Assembly: GCA_036005065.1 (NCBI GenBank)
Contig: DASYQW010000333.1
Location: 1-47,773 of the forward strand
Length of the DNA: 47,773 nucleotides
Direction: 5' to 3'
Source: Candidatus Methylomirabilota bacterium
Lineage (GTDB): Bacteria; Methylomirabilota; Methylomirabilia; Rokubacteriales; DASRDR01
A program made the translations under genes and the position numbers. The notes beneath the pieces were generated by a model. The model was not told where the DNA came from and searched no databases. It worked only from the letters and a program-made list of their open reading frames with translations. Below are positions 7,351 to 15,908 of this stretch, one piece after another. How positions within the stretch are numbered: position 1 is the stretch's first letter; each line of letters begins with the position of its first letter.

Positions 7351-9192
7351 CTAGAGACCGGGGAGGCTCCCCAGTCCGAGCGCCGCCAGGCGCTCCCGCG
7401 TGGGGAGGCCGTTCGCGTCCCAGCCGCGGAGCGCGTAGTAGGCGTCGAGCATCGTGTCGAGCTCGTCCGGCGGGCAGTACATGCCGGCCGACGGGCCCTC
7501 CGGGATCGGCTCGTGCATCACCTTCCAGGGCAGCACGTCGTCCGGGCGCCGGACGCCTTCCCGCACGTTGAACAGCCGCTCGACGTTGACGATCCGCTCA
7601 CCCACCCGCTCGAGCTCCGCCCCGTCCATGTCCCAGCCCGTCACGGCCGAGACCAGACCGGCGTAGGTCTCGTTGACGAACAGCCCGAAGCCCCGCTCCG
7701 AGGTGAAGCGGCACATGACCAGGCTGTCGTCGACGGCGGTGAAGTGCTGGCTCGCGATGGCGAAGGCCGGCTTGTCCGCCGTCGAGCGGCGGTCGAAGCC
7801 CGGGGCGTACTGGGGGGTCGGCCGCGTGTCGTGATGGCTCCCGCCGCGCGTCGCGGTCGCGTATCCGATCGACATGCCCTTGAGGGCCCGCGCCGAGTGG
7901 GCCGGCAGCTCGAGGCCCTTGACCGCGTAGATGAGGCGCTCGGCGTCCCGGCCGATCTCGGCCGCCAGGCGCCGGGACCCTTCGGCCAGACGGGCGCCGA
8001 AGCCCTCCCGGCGGGCCGTCTGCTCGATGAGCCGGATCATCCCGGCGTGATCGCCCCAGCCGAAGGGGACCCCCACCTCCTCGGGCCGTAGGAGCCCGCG
8101 CTCCAGGCACTCGGCGACGAAGGCGAGCGTCACCCCCATCGAGATGGAATCGAGCCCGAGGAGATCGCACAGGATGTTGGCCTGGATGAGGCTCGGCGCG
8201 TTGGTGTTCCCGAGCATGGAGCCGAAGGCGAAGAGCGTCTCGTACTCCGGCATCTTCCCGCGGACGCCGCCGTAGCCCGGCACGCCCTCGGGGACGGCGA
8301 ACTGCTTGCCGCAGGCCACCGGGCACTTGAGGCACGTCGTGTCCCGGTCGTGGTAGTGCTCCTTGAGCGACCGGCCGTCGATGACGTCCGCCTGGGCGAA
8401 GACCTCGTGCTTCAGGTTGAAGGCGCCCAGCCCGCCGAGGGCGTTGATCGGGCCGGTGAGGAACGGGGTCCCGTAGATGGAGAGGTTGGCCGTGCCCTTC
8501 TTCATCGGCTCCCGCGTCTCGTCGATGAGCCGCTTGAGCCGCGGCGCATCCGCGACGGCCGTCTTCCGGCTGCCGGCCACGCCGATCGCCTTCAGGTTCT
8601 TGGCGCCGCAGACGGCGCCGATCCCCCCGCGCCCGGCGACGCCCTCGCGGTTCTTCCAGTAGTGGGCGAGGCAGGCGTACCGGACCCGGTTCTCCCCGGC
8701 CGGGCCGATGGCGAGCGCGTCGGTCTCGGCGCCCTCGGCCGCCTGGATCGCCTCGACCGTCTCCCGCGTGGTCCGCCCCCAGAGCGGGCGGGCATCCCGG
8801 AGCGTGGCGCCGCCTTCGCCGATCACGAGGTAGACGGGGTGCGGCGCGCGGCCGGTGATGAGCACCGCGTCGAATCCGGTGCGCTTCAGGGTCGCCGGGA
8901 AGCGACCCCCGAAGGTCGAGTCGAAGAACAGGCCCGTGAGCGGGGACTTGGTGGCGATGCAGGCCCGGCTGTTCCCCGGCACCAGGGTGTCGGTGATCGG
9001 CCCCACGGCGAGCGCGATCGCGTTGGCCGGGTCGGACGGGTCGACGCCGGCCGGCACCGCCTCCCACAGGAGGCGCGCGGCCAGGCCGTTCCCGCCCAGG
9101 AAGGCGCGCGCGGTCCCCTCTTCGAGGACGCGAATGTCGCTCGCCCCCGTAGTCAGATCGACGTGGAGGATGCGGCCTCCGTAACCCGTCAT
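7351..9192 (-). CDS. aldehyde:ferredoxin oxidoreductase (tungsten-dependent AOR family)
   Basis: A 613-aa protein with the complete AOR layout. The N-terminal pterin-binding domain contains GGRILHVDLTTG and the cofactor segment GRGGIGAVCGAKNLKAI (about 188–204). The [4Fe-4S] ligands are CLKCPVAC (C287, C290, C294) with a fourth Cys in SLVMCRF (C494). The family oxidises aldehydes to acids with reduction of ferredoxin, using a tungsto-bispterin cofactor in the cytoplasm. The start is moved to ATG 9192 because GGGAGG lies upstream and homology begins at MTGYGGR. The gene stands alone and is divergent from the HAAT transport operon across 151 bp. No ferredoxin or AorA-like electron-transfer gene is adjacent. 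The aldehyde substrate is unknown. Confidence 0.93.
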   Translation of the reverse strand: MTGYGGRILHVDLTTGASDIRVLEEGTARAFLGGNGLAARLLWEAVPAGVDPSDPANAIALAVGPITDTLVPGNSRACIATKSPLTGLFFDSTFGGRFPATLKRTGFDAVLITGRAPHPVYLVIGEGGATLRDARPLWGRTTRETVEAIQAAEGAETDALAIGPAGENRVRYACLAHYWKNREGVAGRGGIGAVCGAKNLKAIGVAGSRKTAVADAPRLKRLIDETREPMKKGTANLSIYGTPFLTGPINALGGLGAFNLKHEVFAQADVIDGRSLKEHYHDRDTTCLKCPVACGKQFAVPEGVPGYGGVRGKMPEYETLFAFGSMLGNTNAPSLIQANILCDLLGLDSISMGVTLAFVAECLERGLLRPEEVGVPFGWGDHAGMIRLIEQTARREGFGARLAEGSRRLAAEIGRDAERLIYAVKGLELPAHSARALKGMSIGYATATRGGSHHDTRPTPQYAPGFDRRSTADKPAFAIASQHFTAVDDSLVMCRFTSERGFGLFVNETYAGLVSAVTGWDMDGAELERVGERIVNVERLFNVREGVRRPDDVLPWKVMHEPIPEGPSAGMYCPPDELDTMLDAYYALRGWDANGLPTRERLAALGLGSLPGL

Positions 9193-9245
9193 CGTGCTGG
9201 CCTCCCGTCCTGCTCGCCTTCGAAGACTAACCCACAGGAAGGCTC

Positions 9246-9274
9246 TTGACAATCCAACCGCACACTGTTACGAG
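9246..9274 (+). promoter_or_regulatory. sigma-70-like promoter of the HAAT operon
   Basis: A perfect TTGACA (9246–9251), a 17-bp spacer and TACGAG (9269–9274) preceded by TG at 9266–9267 form an extended -10 promoter. Predicted transcription start is near 9281, giving a leader of about 60 nt to the binding-protein ATG. Confidence 0.5.
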
Positions 9275-9343
9275 ATGCTTACCAGTTTGACCGTCGTACC
9301 GACCCCCCCTAACGTCCGAAACCCGCATGGAGGACGAACGACG

Positions 9344-10717
9344 ATGGCGGAGCAACCCAATCGCCGCGATTTCCTGAAGAGCCTGGGCGTGACCATGGGC
9401 GGGGCCGCGGTGGGCGCGGCGGCTGCGCCGGTCGCCGGCCCCACGCTGGCCCAGGCCCAGACCCAGACCCCGCCCAAGGGCAACATCCCCGACAAGCCGT
9501 TCAAGGTCGGGCACATGACCTTCTTCACGGGCCCGGCGGCCGTCCTCGGGGAGCCCTCCTACAAGGGGCTGATGCTGGCCGTCGACGAGATCAACGCGCA
9601 CGGTGGTTTCCTGGGCAAGCGCAAGATCGAGGTGCTCAAGGCCGACGAGGCGGCCGGCACCGATTCGAACGTCAAGGAAATGCGCCGGATGAAGCTGTCG
9701 GAGCAGATCGACCTCTTCACCGGCGTCATCTCCAGCGGCAACACGCCGGCCCTCGGCCCGGTGGCGGAGGAGCTGAAGCTCCTGACCATCTTCGTCGACG
9801 GCTGCACCGACTTCCTGTTCGACAAGGCGGTGCCCAACCCTCACTACATCTTCCGGATCACCAACATCCAGTCGGCCGACGGCGTGACCTGCGCGGTGGC
9901 TATCGCGCAGACCTGGCCTCAGGCTCGGAAGATCGCCCACATCCACCCCGACTACTCGTACGGCCGGAATGCCTTCGACCACCTCAACATCGCGATGAAG
10001 AAGCTCATGGGGAACGTCGAGGTGGTCTCGGAGGGGTGGCCGAAGCTCGGGACGACCGACTTCACCTCCCACATCACCAAGGCGATCTCGGCCAAGCCGG
10101 ACCTGCTGGTCTCCTCGGTCTGGGGCGGCGACTACGTCGCGATGTACAAGCAGGCCCTCCGGTACGACCTCTTCAAGAAGATGAAGTTCGCCAGCACGAT
10201 CGCCTTCGGCGTCGCGCCCCACGCGATCGGCAAGGACCATCCGGAGGGGGTCATCGCCGGCGTCCACTCGAACTACTATTTCACCTACCCGCCCGGGAAC
10301 CGGTGGCCGGCCAACACCGAGTTCGTCAAGAAGTACTTCGAGAAGTGGAAGGAGTATCCGAATTTCCAGTCGGAGGGCTCCTACGTCACCATGTACATGC
10401 TGAAGAACGCCATCGAGCGGGCCAACAAGCTGGCCGGCGGCTGGCCCGAGGATGACGCCATCGTCAGCCAGCTGGAAAACCTGGGCATGGCCGGCCCGGC
10501 CGGCTACATCTACTTCCGGCCCGACAATCACCAGGCGTACAAGGACGCGGTGACCGGGTTCAGCAAGAACCTGCCGGAGTATCCGTTCCAGGTTCTCGAC
10601 CCGAACCGCATGATCACCATTCCGATCCGGAACATCACGGCGCCCCCGGGCTGGCCGAAGGGGGAGCCCACGTCGACCTACACCTGGATCGAGCAGACCT
10701 GGCCCAAGGTTTCCTAG
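9344..10717 (+). CDS. Tat-exported HAAT-type substrate-binding protein
   Basis: A 457-aa periplasmic binding protein of the LivJ/LivK class (Peripla_BP_6). Its N-terminus has a twin-arginine signal, RRDFLKSLGVTMGGAAVGAAA, with likely cleavage after TLAQA. The mature part has the class features KVGHMTFFTGPAAVLGEPSYKGLMLAVDEINAHGG and HPDYSYGRNAF. The start ATG 9344 has GGAGG 10 nt upstream; longer in-frame starts would destroy the Tat signal. It opens the operon feeding LivH, LivM, LivG and LivF, so it most likely delivers a branched-chain amino acid, amide or small aromatic acid; the ligand cannot be read. A strong hairpin after the stop may keep its expression above that of the permease genes. 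Confidence 0.93.
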   Translation: MAEQPNRRDFLKSLGVTMGGAAVGAAAAPVAGPTLAQAQTQTPPKGNIPDKPFKVGHMTFFTGPAAVLGEPSYKGLMLAVDEINAHGGFLGKRKIEVLKADEAAGTDSNVKEMRRMKLSEQIDLFTGVISSGNTPALGPVAEELKLLTIFVDGCTDFLFDKAVPNPHYIFRITNIQSADGVTCAVAIAQTWPQARKIAHIHPDYSYGRNAFDHLNIAMKKLMGNVEVVSEGWPKLGTTDFTSHITKAISAKPDLLVSSVWGGDYVAMYKQALRYDLFKKMKFASTIAFGVAPHAIGKDHPEGVIAGVHSNYYFTYPPGNRWPANTEFVKKYFEKWKEYPNFQSEGSYVTMYMLKNAIERANKLAGGWPEDDAIVSQLENLGMAGPAGYIYFRPDNHQAYKDAVTGFSKNLPEYPFQVLDPNRMITIPIRNITAPPGWPKGEPTSTYTWIEQTWPKVS

Positions 10718-10737
10718 ACGGGTCTGTCTGAGAGCGG

Positions 10738-10784
10738 CCGGCGGGTTCGGCAGGGCGTGGGACGAGCCTTGCCGAACCCGCCGG
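10738..10784 (+). terminator. strong intergenic hairpin, likely attenuator or mRNA stabiliser
   Basis: A 19-bp stem with a single mismatch (CCGGCGGGTTCGGCAGGGC at 10738–10756 against 10766–10784) and a 9-nt loop lies 20 nt after the binding-protein stop and before the rest of the operon. There is no T-run. Such hairpins between a binding-protein gene and its permease genes commonly cause partial termination or protect the upstream mRNA. Confidence 0.65.
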
Positions 10785-10795
10785 CGCCTCGTCCT

Positions 10796-13051
10796 GTGCG
10801 ACTCCTCCCGGCTGGTCTGCTCGCCTGGTGTGTGCTCGCGGCCGGCTCCGCCGAGGCCGGACACGAGCTCCCGTTCTATCCGTCGTACTACCCTCAGGAG
10901 ATCCGCCTCGAGGCCGTCGATCCCGGGGCGGCGCCGGCCGAACTCGAGAAGGGCGCCCTCCACGCCTACGTCGGCCGCGATCCCCTGGCCGGGGGCGCGC
11001 TGCCGGCCAGCCTTCGGTCCGTCGAGTCTCTCGGGTCCTACGTCGTCGTCCGCTTCAACGGCGCCGCCAGCGCGTGGCGAGACCGCGAGGCCCGCTGCGC
11101 CGCTGCCTCCCGGGTGGTCGCCGGGGCGCCGGCCACGACGGCCTACGTGTTCCACCCGTACCCGGTGACCCCTTTCCACGCGGACTACCTCCACCATGCC
11201 GACCTGGCGGGCGCGGCGACGAAGGCCCGGGCGCCCCGCGCGGGGTCGGCGCCGGCCGCTCCACCGATCCGATGGCGAGCCGCCGGGCAGCCCGCCGCGG
11301 CCGAGTGGGACGCCGCCGTCGAGGAGCTCGAGCTGGATGACCTCCTGGCACCCTACCGGATGAGCCTCAACGGATGGCTCGGTCCCCCCTGGCTCAAGGA
11401 AGGGTGGTTTCACGCCTATCTCCTCCACGCCGGGACCCTCACCGACGACGTCGCTCGGCGCGCCGTCGAGGGCATCTATCGGCGTCTTCAGACCGGCGCT
11501 CACGACAGCCCGCGCGAGCGGCTCAATCTGGAGCGGCGGCTCGTGTCGCTCCTCGGCGCCGGCTGCGAGCGCGTCGTCGTCGGCTATACGGTCAGGCGCG
11601 AGCTCTTCAACGCCGAGTTCTCGGACGGTGTCGAGAACGTCGCCCACGACGCGCACAGCGGGCTCAGCTCCCCGATCTTCCTCCGGACGGTCAAGCTGAA
11701 GGATTTTCCCTGGAACGGCTGGCTGCGGCTCGGGATCGCGACCCGGCCCGCCGCCGCCTGGAATCCCGTCGGCGGCTTCACCGACGCGGCTGGTCGGCTG
11801 GTCTGGTTCGCGGTCGGCGACCCGGCTTTCTTCCCGGCGCCGCAGAGCGCGACCTGGATCGGCAACCGGGTCACCACGGCGTCGGTCAGCCCTGGAACGC
11901 CCGCCGGGATGGAGGTTCCCAGGGACGCGCTGCTCCCGGAGCCGGGCACGGGGCTCCTCCGCGAGGTCGGCGCCGGGCAACGCGCCCGGGTGAAGATCGT
12001 GTACACGGTGCTGACCTCCGCGTTCCACGACGGCACCCCCATGGCGGTCGCCGACGTGCTCTACCCGTTCAGCCTCGCGGCGCGCTGGGGTGTGAAGCGT
12101 CCGGCGGGCGGGAGCGAGTACGACCCCGTGATCGACGCCGGCACGGCCCGCCTCCGGGAGTGGCTGGCCGGCTTCCGGGTGGTCCGGGTCGACTCGAGCG
12201 TCCGGGAGTTCGGCGAGGTCAAGTTCGTGTACGTCGTCCACACCATCGAGGTCTACGGGAACGACCCGGGGGCCGATCCCCAGCAGGTCGCCTCGGTGGC
12301 GCCGCCCTGGAGCCCGGTGCCCTGGCACGTCCTCGCCCTCATGGAGGAGGCCGTCCGGCGGGGCGTCGGCGCGTTCTCCCAAGACGAGGCGACGCGCCGG
12401 GGCGTCGTGTGGCTCGACCTCGTCCGGGACCAGAAGGTCAAGGACGCGCTGGCGTCCCTGGTCGATGACTTCGCGCGGCAGGGCCACGTCCCCCCTACCC
12501 TCCGGGGAATCGTGAGCGCGGCGGATGCCCGGGAGCGCTGGGTCTCGCTCCAGCGCTTCTACCGGACGCGGCGGCACTTCCTGGTCACCAACGGCCCCTA
12601 CCAGCTGGAGAGCTGGTCGCCGGCGGGCGCGGTGCTCTCGGTCTTCCGCGACTTCACGTATCCGCTGGGAGTCGGCTCCTATGACCGCTACGCGATTCCG
12701 CTCCGCGCCTACGCCGCGAAGGTCGACGCGCAGGGCCAGCGCGTGGAGATCCACGCGGACGTGGAGGTCGCGCAGAAGTTCCAGCGCGACCTCCGCATCG
12801 TCCGCGAGCCGCTGCGGACCCAGACCACGGGCGGCGAGACGCCGGTCTGCCGGTACGTGGTGGTCGGCCCGGCGGGCGAGATCCTGGTCGCGGGGACCGC
12901 GCCCTATGCGGGGCGGGGCGTCTTCGCCGTCGATCTCGGCGGGCTGCCGAGGCCGGGGCCCTACACGCTGGCCGTCGCGCTGTACCTCGGAGACAACTAC
13001 GTGAGCCCGGAGGTCCGCGTGCTCCCCTACCAGCCGGGGGGCCCCTCCTGA
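10796..13051 (+). CDS. large secreted protein with SBP_bac_5-like motifs, unknown function
   Basis: A 751-aa protein with a Sec signal peptide (RLLPAGLLAWCVLAAGSAEAG). The GTG at 10796 is preferred over GTG 10757 because the earlier one lies at the hairpin and adds a Pro-rich stretch before the signal. The middle contains two landmarks of peptide/nickel-type binding proteins: AFHDGTPMAVADVLYPFSLA (about 407–426) and, far downstream, LVTNGPYQLESWSP (about 594–607). The first 200 residues and the last 90 (a beta-rich domain with VVVGPAGEILVAGTAPYAG) match nothing I recognise. It sits between a HAAT binding protein and LivH, with LivH starting 1 bp after its stop, so it is an operon member. Possibly a second binding component or periplasmic accessory; low certainty. 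Confidence 0.7.
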   Translation: MRLLPAGLLAWCVLAAGSAEAGHELPFYPSYYPQEIRLEAVDPGAAPAELEKGALHAYVGRDPLAGGALPASLRSVESLGSYVVVRFNGAASAWRDREARCAAASRVVAGAPATTAYVFHPYPVTPFHADYLHHADLAGAATKARAPRAGSAPAAPPIRWRAAGQPAAAEWDAAVEELELDDLLAPYRMSLNGWLGPPWLKEGWFHAYLLHAGTLTDDVARRAVEGIYRRLQTGAHDSPRERLNLERRLVSLLGAGCERVVVGYTVRRELFNAEFSDGVENVAHDAHSGLSSPIFLRTVKLKDFPWNGWLRLGIATRPAAAWNPVGGFTDAAGRLVWFAVGDPAFFPAPQSATWIGNRVTTASVSPGTPAGMEVPRDALLPEPGTGLLREVGAGQRARVKIVYTVLTSAFHDGTPMAVADVLYPFSLAARWGVKRPAGGSEYDPVIDAGTARLREWLAGFRVVRVDSSVREFGEVKFVYVVHTIEVYGNDPGADPQQVASVAPPWSPVPWHVLALMEEAVRRGVGAFSQDEATRRGVVWLDLVRDQKVKDALASLVDDFARQGHVPPTLRGIVSAADARERWVSLQRFYRTRRHFLVTNGPYQLESWSPAGAVLSVFRDFTYPLGVGSYDRYAIPLRAYAAKVDAQGQRVEIHADVEVAQKFQRDLRIVREPLRTQTTGGETPVCRYVVVGPAGEILVAGTAPYAGRGVFAVDLGGLPRPGPYTLAVALYLGDNYVSPEVRVLPYQPGGPS

Positions 13052-13052
13052 C

Positions 13053-13928
13053 ATGGACATCCTCGTCATCCATCTCTTCAACTCGCTGCTCTACGCGTCC
13101 ATCCTGTTCCTCATCGCCGGAGGGCTGAGCCTCATCTACGGCGTGATGCGGATCGTCAACCTCGCCCACGGCAACCTCTACGCGTTCGGCGCCTACGTGA
13201 CGGCGTGGGCGGTGGGCCGGGCCCTCGGCAGTGTCCCGGACGCTCTCCTCTACGTGCTGCTGCCCGCCGGCGCCCTGGCCGCCGCCGCGCTCGGCGCCGT
13301 CCTCGAGCCTACCCTCCTCCGGCCGCTCTACCGGCGGGCGGAGGAGTACCAGCTGCTCATCACGTTCGGCCTGCTCCTCATCCTCGAGGACCTCATGCGG
13401 CTCATCTGGGGGCCCTATCCCCTGGCCGCCAGTGCCCTGTTCGAGGCACCCGGGAGCCTCGCCATCGGCGACAACATCTACCCGACCTACAACCTGATCG
13501 TCATCGTGGTCGGGGGCATCGCCGCCGCGGCCCTGTGGGCGTTCGTCTACAAGACCAAGTTCGGCGTCATCCTGCGGGCTACCTCCCAGAACATGCGGAT
13601 GGCCGCGGCGCTCGGGGTAAACGTGAACCGCGTCTACGTCCAGGCCTTCACCCTGGGCTGCTTCATGGCCGGCCTGGGGGGCGCCATCGTCGTGCCCCAG
13701 CAAGGCGCCGTGCTGGGCATGGGGGTCGACGCGCTCGTGCTGGCCTTCGTGGTGGTCGTCATCGGCGGGCTCGGCAGCCTCGAGGGGGCCCTGCTGGGGG
13801 CGCTCATGGTCGGGATCGTGCGCGAGTTCGGGATCTCTTTCTTCCCGGAGGTCGAGCTGGCGGTCCTCTACCTGATGGCGGCCATGGTCCTGCTGGTCCG
13901 GCCGGCCGGGCTCTTCGGCCGCGCATGA
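13053..13928 (+). CDS. livH: branched-chain amino acid-type ABC permease LivH
   Basis: A 291-aa inner-membrane permease of the LivH family with about eight membrane helices. It carries the signature YGVMRIVNLAHGNLYAFGAYV near residues 29–49 and the cytoplasmic coupling segment GVILRATSQNMRMAAALGVNVNRVY around 170–195. With LivM it forms the channel of a HAAT importer. It starts 1 bp after the preceding stop and lacks its own clear promoter. Its stop codon is embedded in ATGA, which probably once overlapped the livM start before a 227-bp insertion separated them. Confidence 0.95.
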   Translation: MDILVIHLFNSLLYASILFLIAGGLSLIYGVMRIVNLAHGNLYAFGAYVTAWAVGRALGSVPDALLYVLLPAGALAAAALGAVLEPTLLRPLYRRAEEYQLLITFGLLLILEDLMRLIWGPYPLAASALFEAPGSLAIGDNIYPTYNLIVIVVGGIAAAALWAFVYKTKFGVILRATSQNMRMAAALGVNVNRVYVQAFTLGCFMAGLGGAIVVPQQGAVLGMGVDALVLAFVVVVIGGLGSLEGALLGALMVGIVREFGISFFPEVELAVLYLMAAMVLLVRPAGLFGRA

Positions 13929-13958
13929 GCGGCCCGGGCCGATACCCGTCGCGCCGGG
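13919..13958 (+). repeat. 40-bp direct repeat, left copy
   Basis: Identical over 40 bp to 14093–14132 (offset 174 bp). It begins inside the last codons of livH (CCGCGCATGAGC) and extends into the gap. Confidence 0.95.
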
Positions 13959-13973
13959 GCGTCCTCGGTCGTC

Positions 13974-14012
13974 GGCGGCCCTCAACGTATGCGGCATACG
14001 CCTCGGGCCGCC
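13974..14012. repeat. palindromic REP-like hairpin in the livH–livM gap
   Basis: Outer stem GGCGGCCC/GGGCCGCC (8 bp) and inner stem CGTATGC/GCATACG (7 bp, one-base centre) are separated by small internal bulges. The shape resembles repetitive extragenic palindromes. It lies inside the DNA that separates livH and livM, and may limit translation coupling or stabilise upstream mRNA. Confidence 0.55.
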
Positions 14013-14092
14013 TCCTCCCTGCGTCCTACCGGCGCTCGGGTCTCGGCCCGGTCCCAGCGAAAGGCGCTCGGTACGTTGACCGTCGCCGAGAC

Positions 14093-14132
14093 CCGCGCAT
14101 GAGCGGCCCGGGCCGATACCCGTCGCGCCGGG
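14093..14132 (+). repeat. 40-bp direct repeat, right copy
   Basis: Exact copy of 13919–13958. A third, shorter occurrence of the shared 12-mer GCCGCGCATGAG (14145–14156) contains the livM start codon. Confidence 0.95.
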
Positions 14133-14151
14133 TCGTTCGCGAGCGCCGCGC

Positions 14152-15132
14152 ATGAGAACCGTGTCCCCTCGGCGCTTCTCCCTGGTGGCGGCGCCCGTGC
14201 TGCTGGCGCTGGCGCTGCTGCCTCTCGGCGTCGCGCCGTACCAGACCGTGCTCCTCTCCTACGGGCTCATCCTCGCGATCGCCGCGCTCGGCTTCAACCT
14301 GCTGCTCGGCTACACCGGTCTTCTCTCCTTCGGCCATTCCGCGTATTTCGGCATCGGCGCCTACGCCGTCGCCTTCATGGTCAAGTACCTCAGGCTCACG
14401 TCGATGGAGGCCTTCGCGGTGGGCGGCATGCTGGCCGCGGGAGTCCTGGCCGCGCTGCTCGGGATTCCCTGCGTCCGCTACACGCGGATCTTCTTCGGCA
14501 TCCTGACGCTCGCGCTGTCCCAGGTGCTCTGGAGCCTCGCGTTCAAGTTCTTCTGGGTCACCGGCGGGACCGATGGCTTGCGGGTCCCCACCCCGACCCT
14601 GCTGGGCGGTCTGATCGAGCTCGGCAAGACCGGAGACAAGCTGGACTTCCTGGCCTATCGGTATTACTACTACGTGCTCGCCATCTTCGTCGTCTGCGCC
14701 GCCGTCATGTGGGTCATCGTGCATTCGCCCTTCGGCAAGGCGCTCCAGGCGATCCGCGACAACGAGACGCGGGCCGAGTTCGTCGGCATCCAGGTCCGGC
14801 GCTACCGCTGGCTGGCATTCCTCGTCTCCGGCGCCTATACCGGGCTGGCAGGCGCGCTGTGGGTCCCGCTCAACGGGCTCACCACCCCGGACATCCTGCA
14901 CTGGACGTTCTCGGGGAAGATCGTGTTCTTCACCGTGCTGGGAGGCTTCCAGACCTTCGTGGGGCCGATCGTCGGCGCGGTCGTCTACAACTACCTGGAG
15001 ACCTACGCGGTGGGCCACACCGTATACTGGCAGATGGTGCTGGGGGTGGTGCTCGTCGTCCTGGTTCTGGCCCTGCCGGCGGGCATCGTCGGCACCGCGA
15101 ACCGGCTGATCCTGAGATGGCGGTCCGCCTGA
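14152..15132 (+). CDS. livM: branched-chain amino acid-type ABC permease LivM
   Basis: A 326-aa permease of the LivM family with the diagnostic stretch GLILAIAALGFNLLLGYTGLLSFGHSAYFGIGAY (about 38–71) and the coupling loop FGKALQAIRDNETRAEFVGIQVRRYRW. It is the partner of LivH in the inner-membrane channel. The ATG at 14152 lies in a copy of the repeated GCCGCGCATGAG motif and no good ribosome site precedes it, which fits an ancestral start that relied on coupling to livH. The gene overlaps livG by 16 bp if livG begins at its ATG. Confidence 0.95.
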   Translation: MRTVSPRRFSLVAAPVLLALALLPLGVAPYQTVLLSYGLILAIAALGFNLLLGYTGLLSFGHSAYFGIGAYAVAFMVKYLRLTSMEAFAVGGMLAAGVLAALLGIPCVRYTRIFFGILTLALSQVLWSLAFKFFWVTGGTDGLRVPTPTLLGGLIELGKTGDKLDFLAYRYYYYVLAIFVVCAAVMWVIVHSPFGKALQAIRDNETRAEFVGIQVRRYRWLAFLVSGAYTGLAGALWVPLNGLTTPDILHWTFSGKIVFFTVLGGFQTFVGPIVGAVVYNYLETYAVGHTVYWQMVLGVVLVVLVLALPAGIVGTANRLILRWRSA

Positions 15133-15893
15133 GTCCCGTGAGCCTGCTGGAGACCAAGCGTCTGACGAAGTACTTCGGCGAAACCCGCGCCGCGGACGGC
15201 GTGGACTTCGTGGTCACCCAGGGAGAGCTGCTCGCCCTCATCGGCTCGAACGGCGCCGGGAAGACGACGCTCGTAAACCTCATCAGCGGCCTGCTGCGAC
15301 CCGACGGCGGAAGCATCGTCTTCCAGGGCACCGACGTCACCCAGCAGTCCGTCCACGAGCGGATCGCGGAGGGAATCGCCCGCAGCTTCCAGCTCGTCAA
15401 CCTCTTCGACCAGCTCACCACGCTCGACAACGTGGCGCTCTCCGTCTTCGCCCGGGAGGGCAAGACGCGCCGCCTGTTCACCCTCGCCGATCACGATGCC
15501 GCCGTCCGTCAAGAGGCGATGGAGGTGCTCCAGCAGTTCGGCCTCGAGGCCAGAGCCGGGGCGGTGGCGGGCGGACTCTCGCAGGGGGAGCGCAAGCTGC
15601 TGGACGTGGCGGTGGCCTACGCGCTCCGGCCGAAGCTCCTGTTCCTCGACGAGCCGACCAGCGGCGTGAGCACCCGCGAGAAAGCTCCCATCATGGACAT
15701 CATCACCGGCGTCGTCCGGTCCGGGCGGATCACGGCCGTGATCATCGAGCACGACATGGACGTCGTCTTCAGGTACTCGGACCGCATCGTGGTGATGCAC
15801 CAGGGGACGATCCTGGCCGACGGCACGCCCGGCGAGATCCGTCGGAACGAGCAGGTCAGCATGACCCTGCTCGGCACCCACGCCGCCACCTGA
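15117..15893 (+). CDS. livG: HAAT transporter ATPase LivG
   Basis: A 258-aa ABC ATPase. It has Walker A GSNGAGKT (43–50), an ABC signature variant LSQGE (154–158), Walker B LLFLDE (174–179) and switch His in EHDMD (H212). FQLVNLFDQLTTLDNV is typical of the LivG half rather than LivF. It powers uptake through LivH/LivM at the cytoplasmic face. The ATG at 15117 overlaps the livM end; GTG 15138 is an alternative start that would remove seven non-conserved residues. Confidence 0.94.
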   Translation: MAVRLSPVSLLETKRLTKYFGETRAADGVDFVVTQGELLALIGSNGAGKTTLVNLISGLLRPDGGSIVFQGTDVTQQSVHERIAEGIARSFQLVNLFDQLTTLDNVALSVFAREGKTRRLFTLADHDAAVRQEAMEVLQQFGLEARAGAVAGGLSQGERKLLDVAVAYALRPKLLFLDEPTSGVSTREKAPIMDIITGVVRSGRITAVIIEHDMDVVFRYSDRIVVMHQGTILADGTPGEIRRNEQVSMTLLGTHAAT

Positions 15894-15908
15894 CGGCCCG
15901 GCCGAGCG

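Noticed and set aside
9227..13081. 1284-aa minus-strand ORF
   Set aside because: Runs antisense to the binding protein and the following operon gene; composition is Arg/Asp/Val/His-rich with no domain motif.
13919..14132. CRISPR-like direct repeat pair
   Set aside because: Only two copies with a 134-bp spacer and no cas genes; better explained as insertion or tandem duplication.
14709..15116. N-terminal extension of LivG
   Set aside because: It overlaps livM in another frame and precedes the normal ABC ATPase N-terminus.
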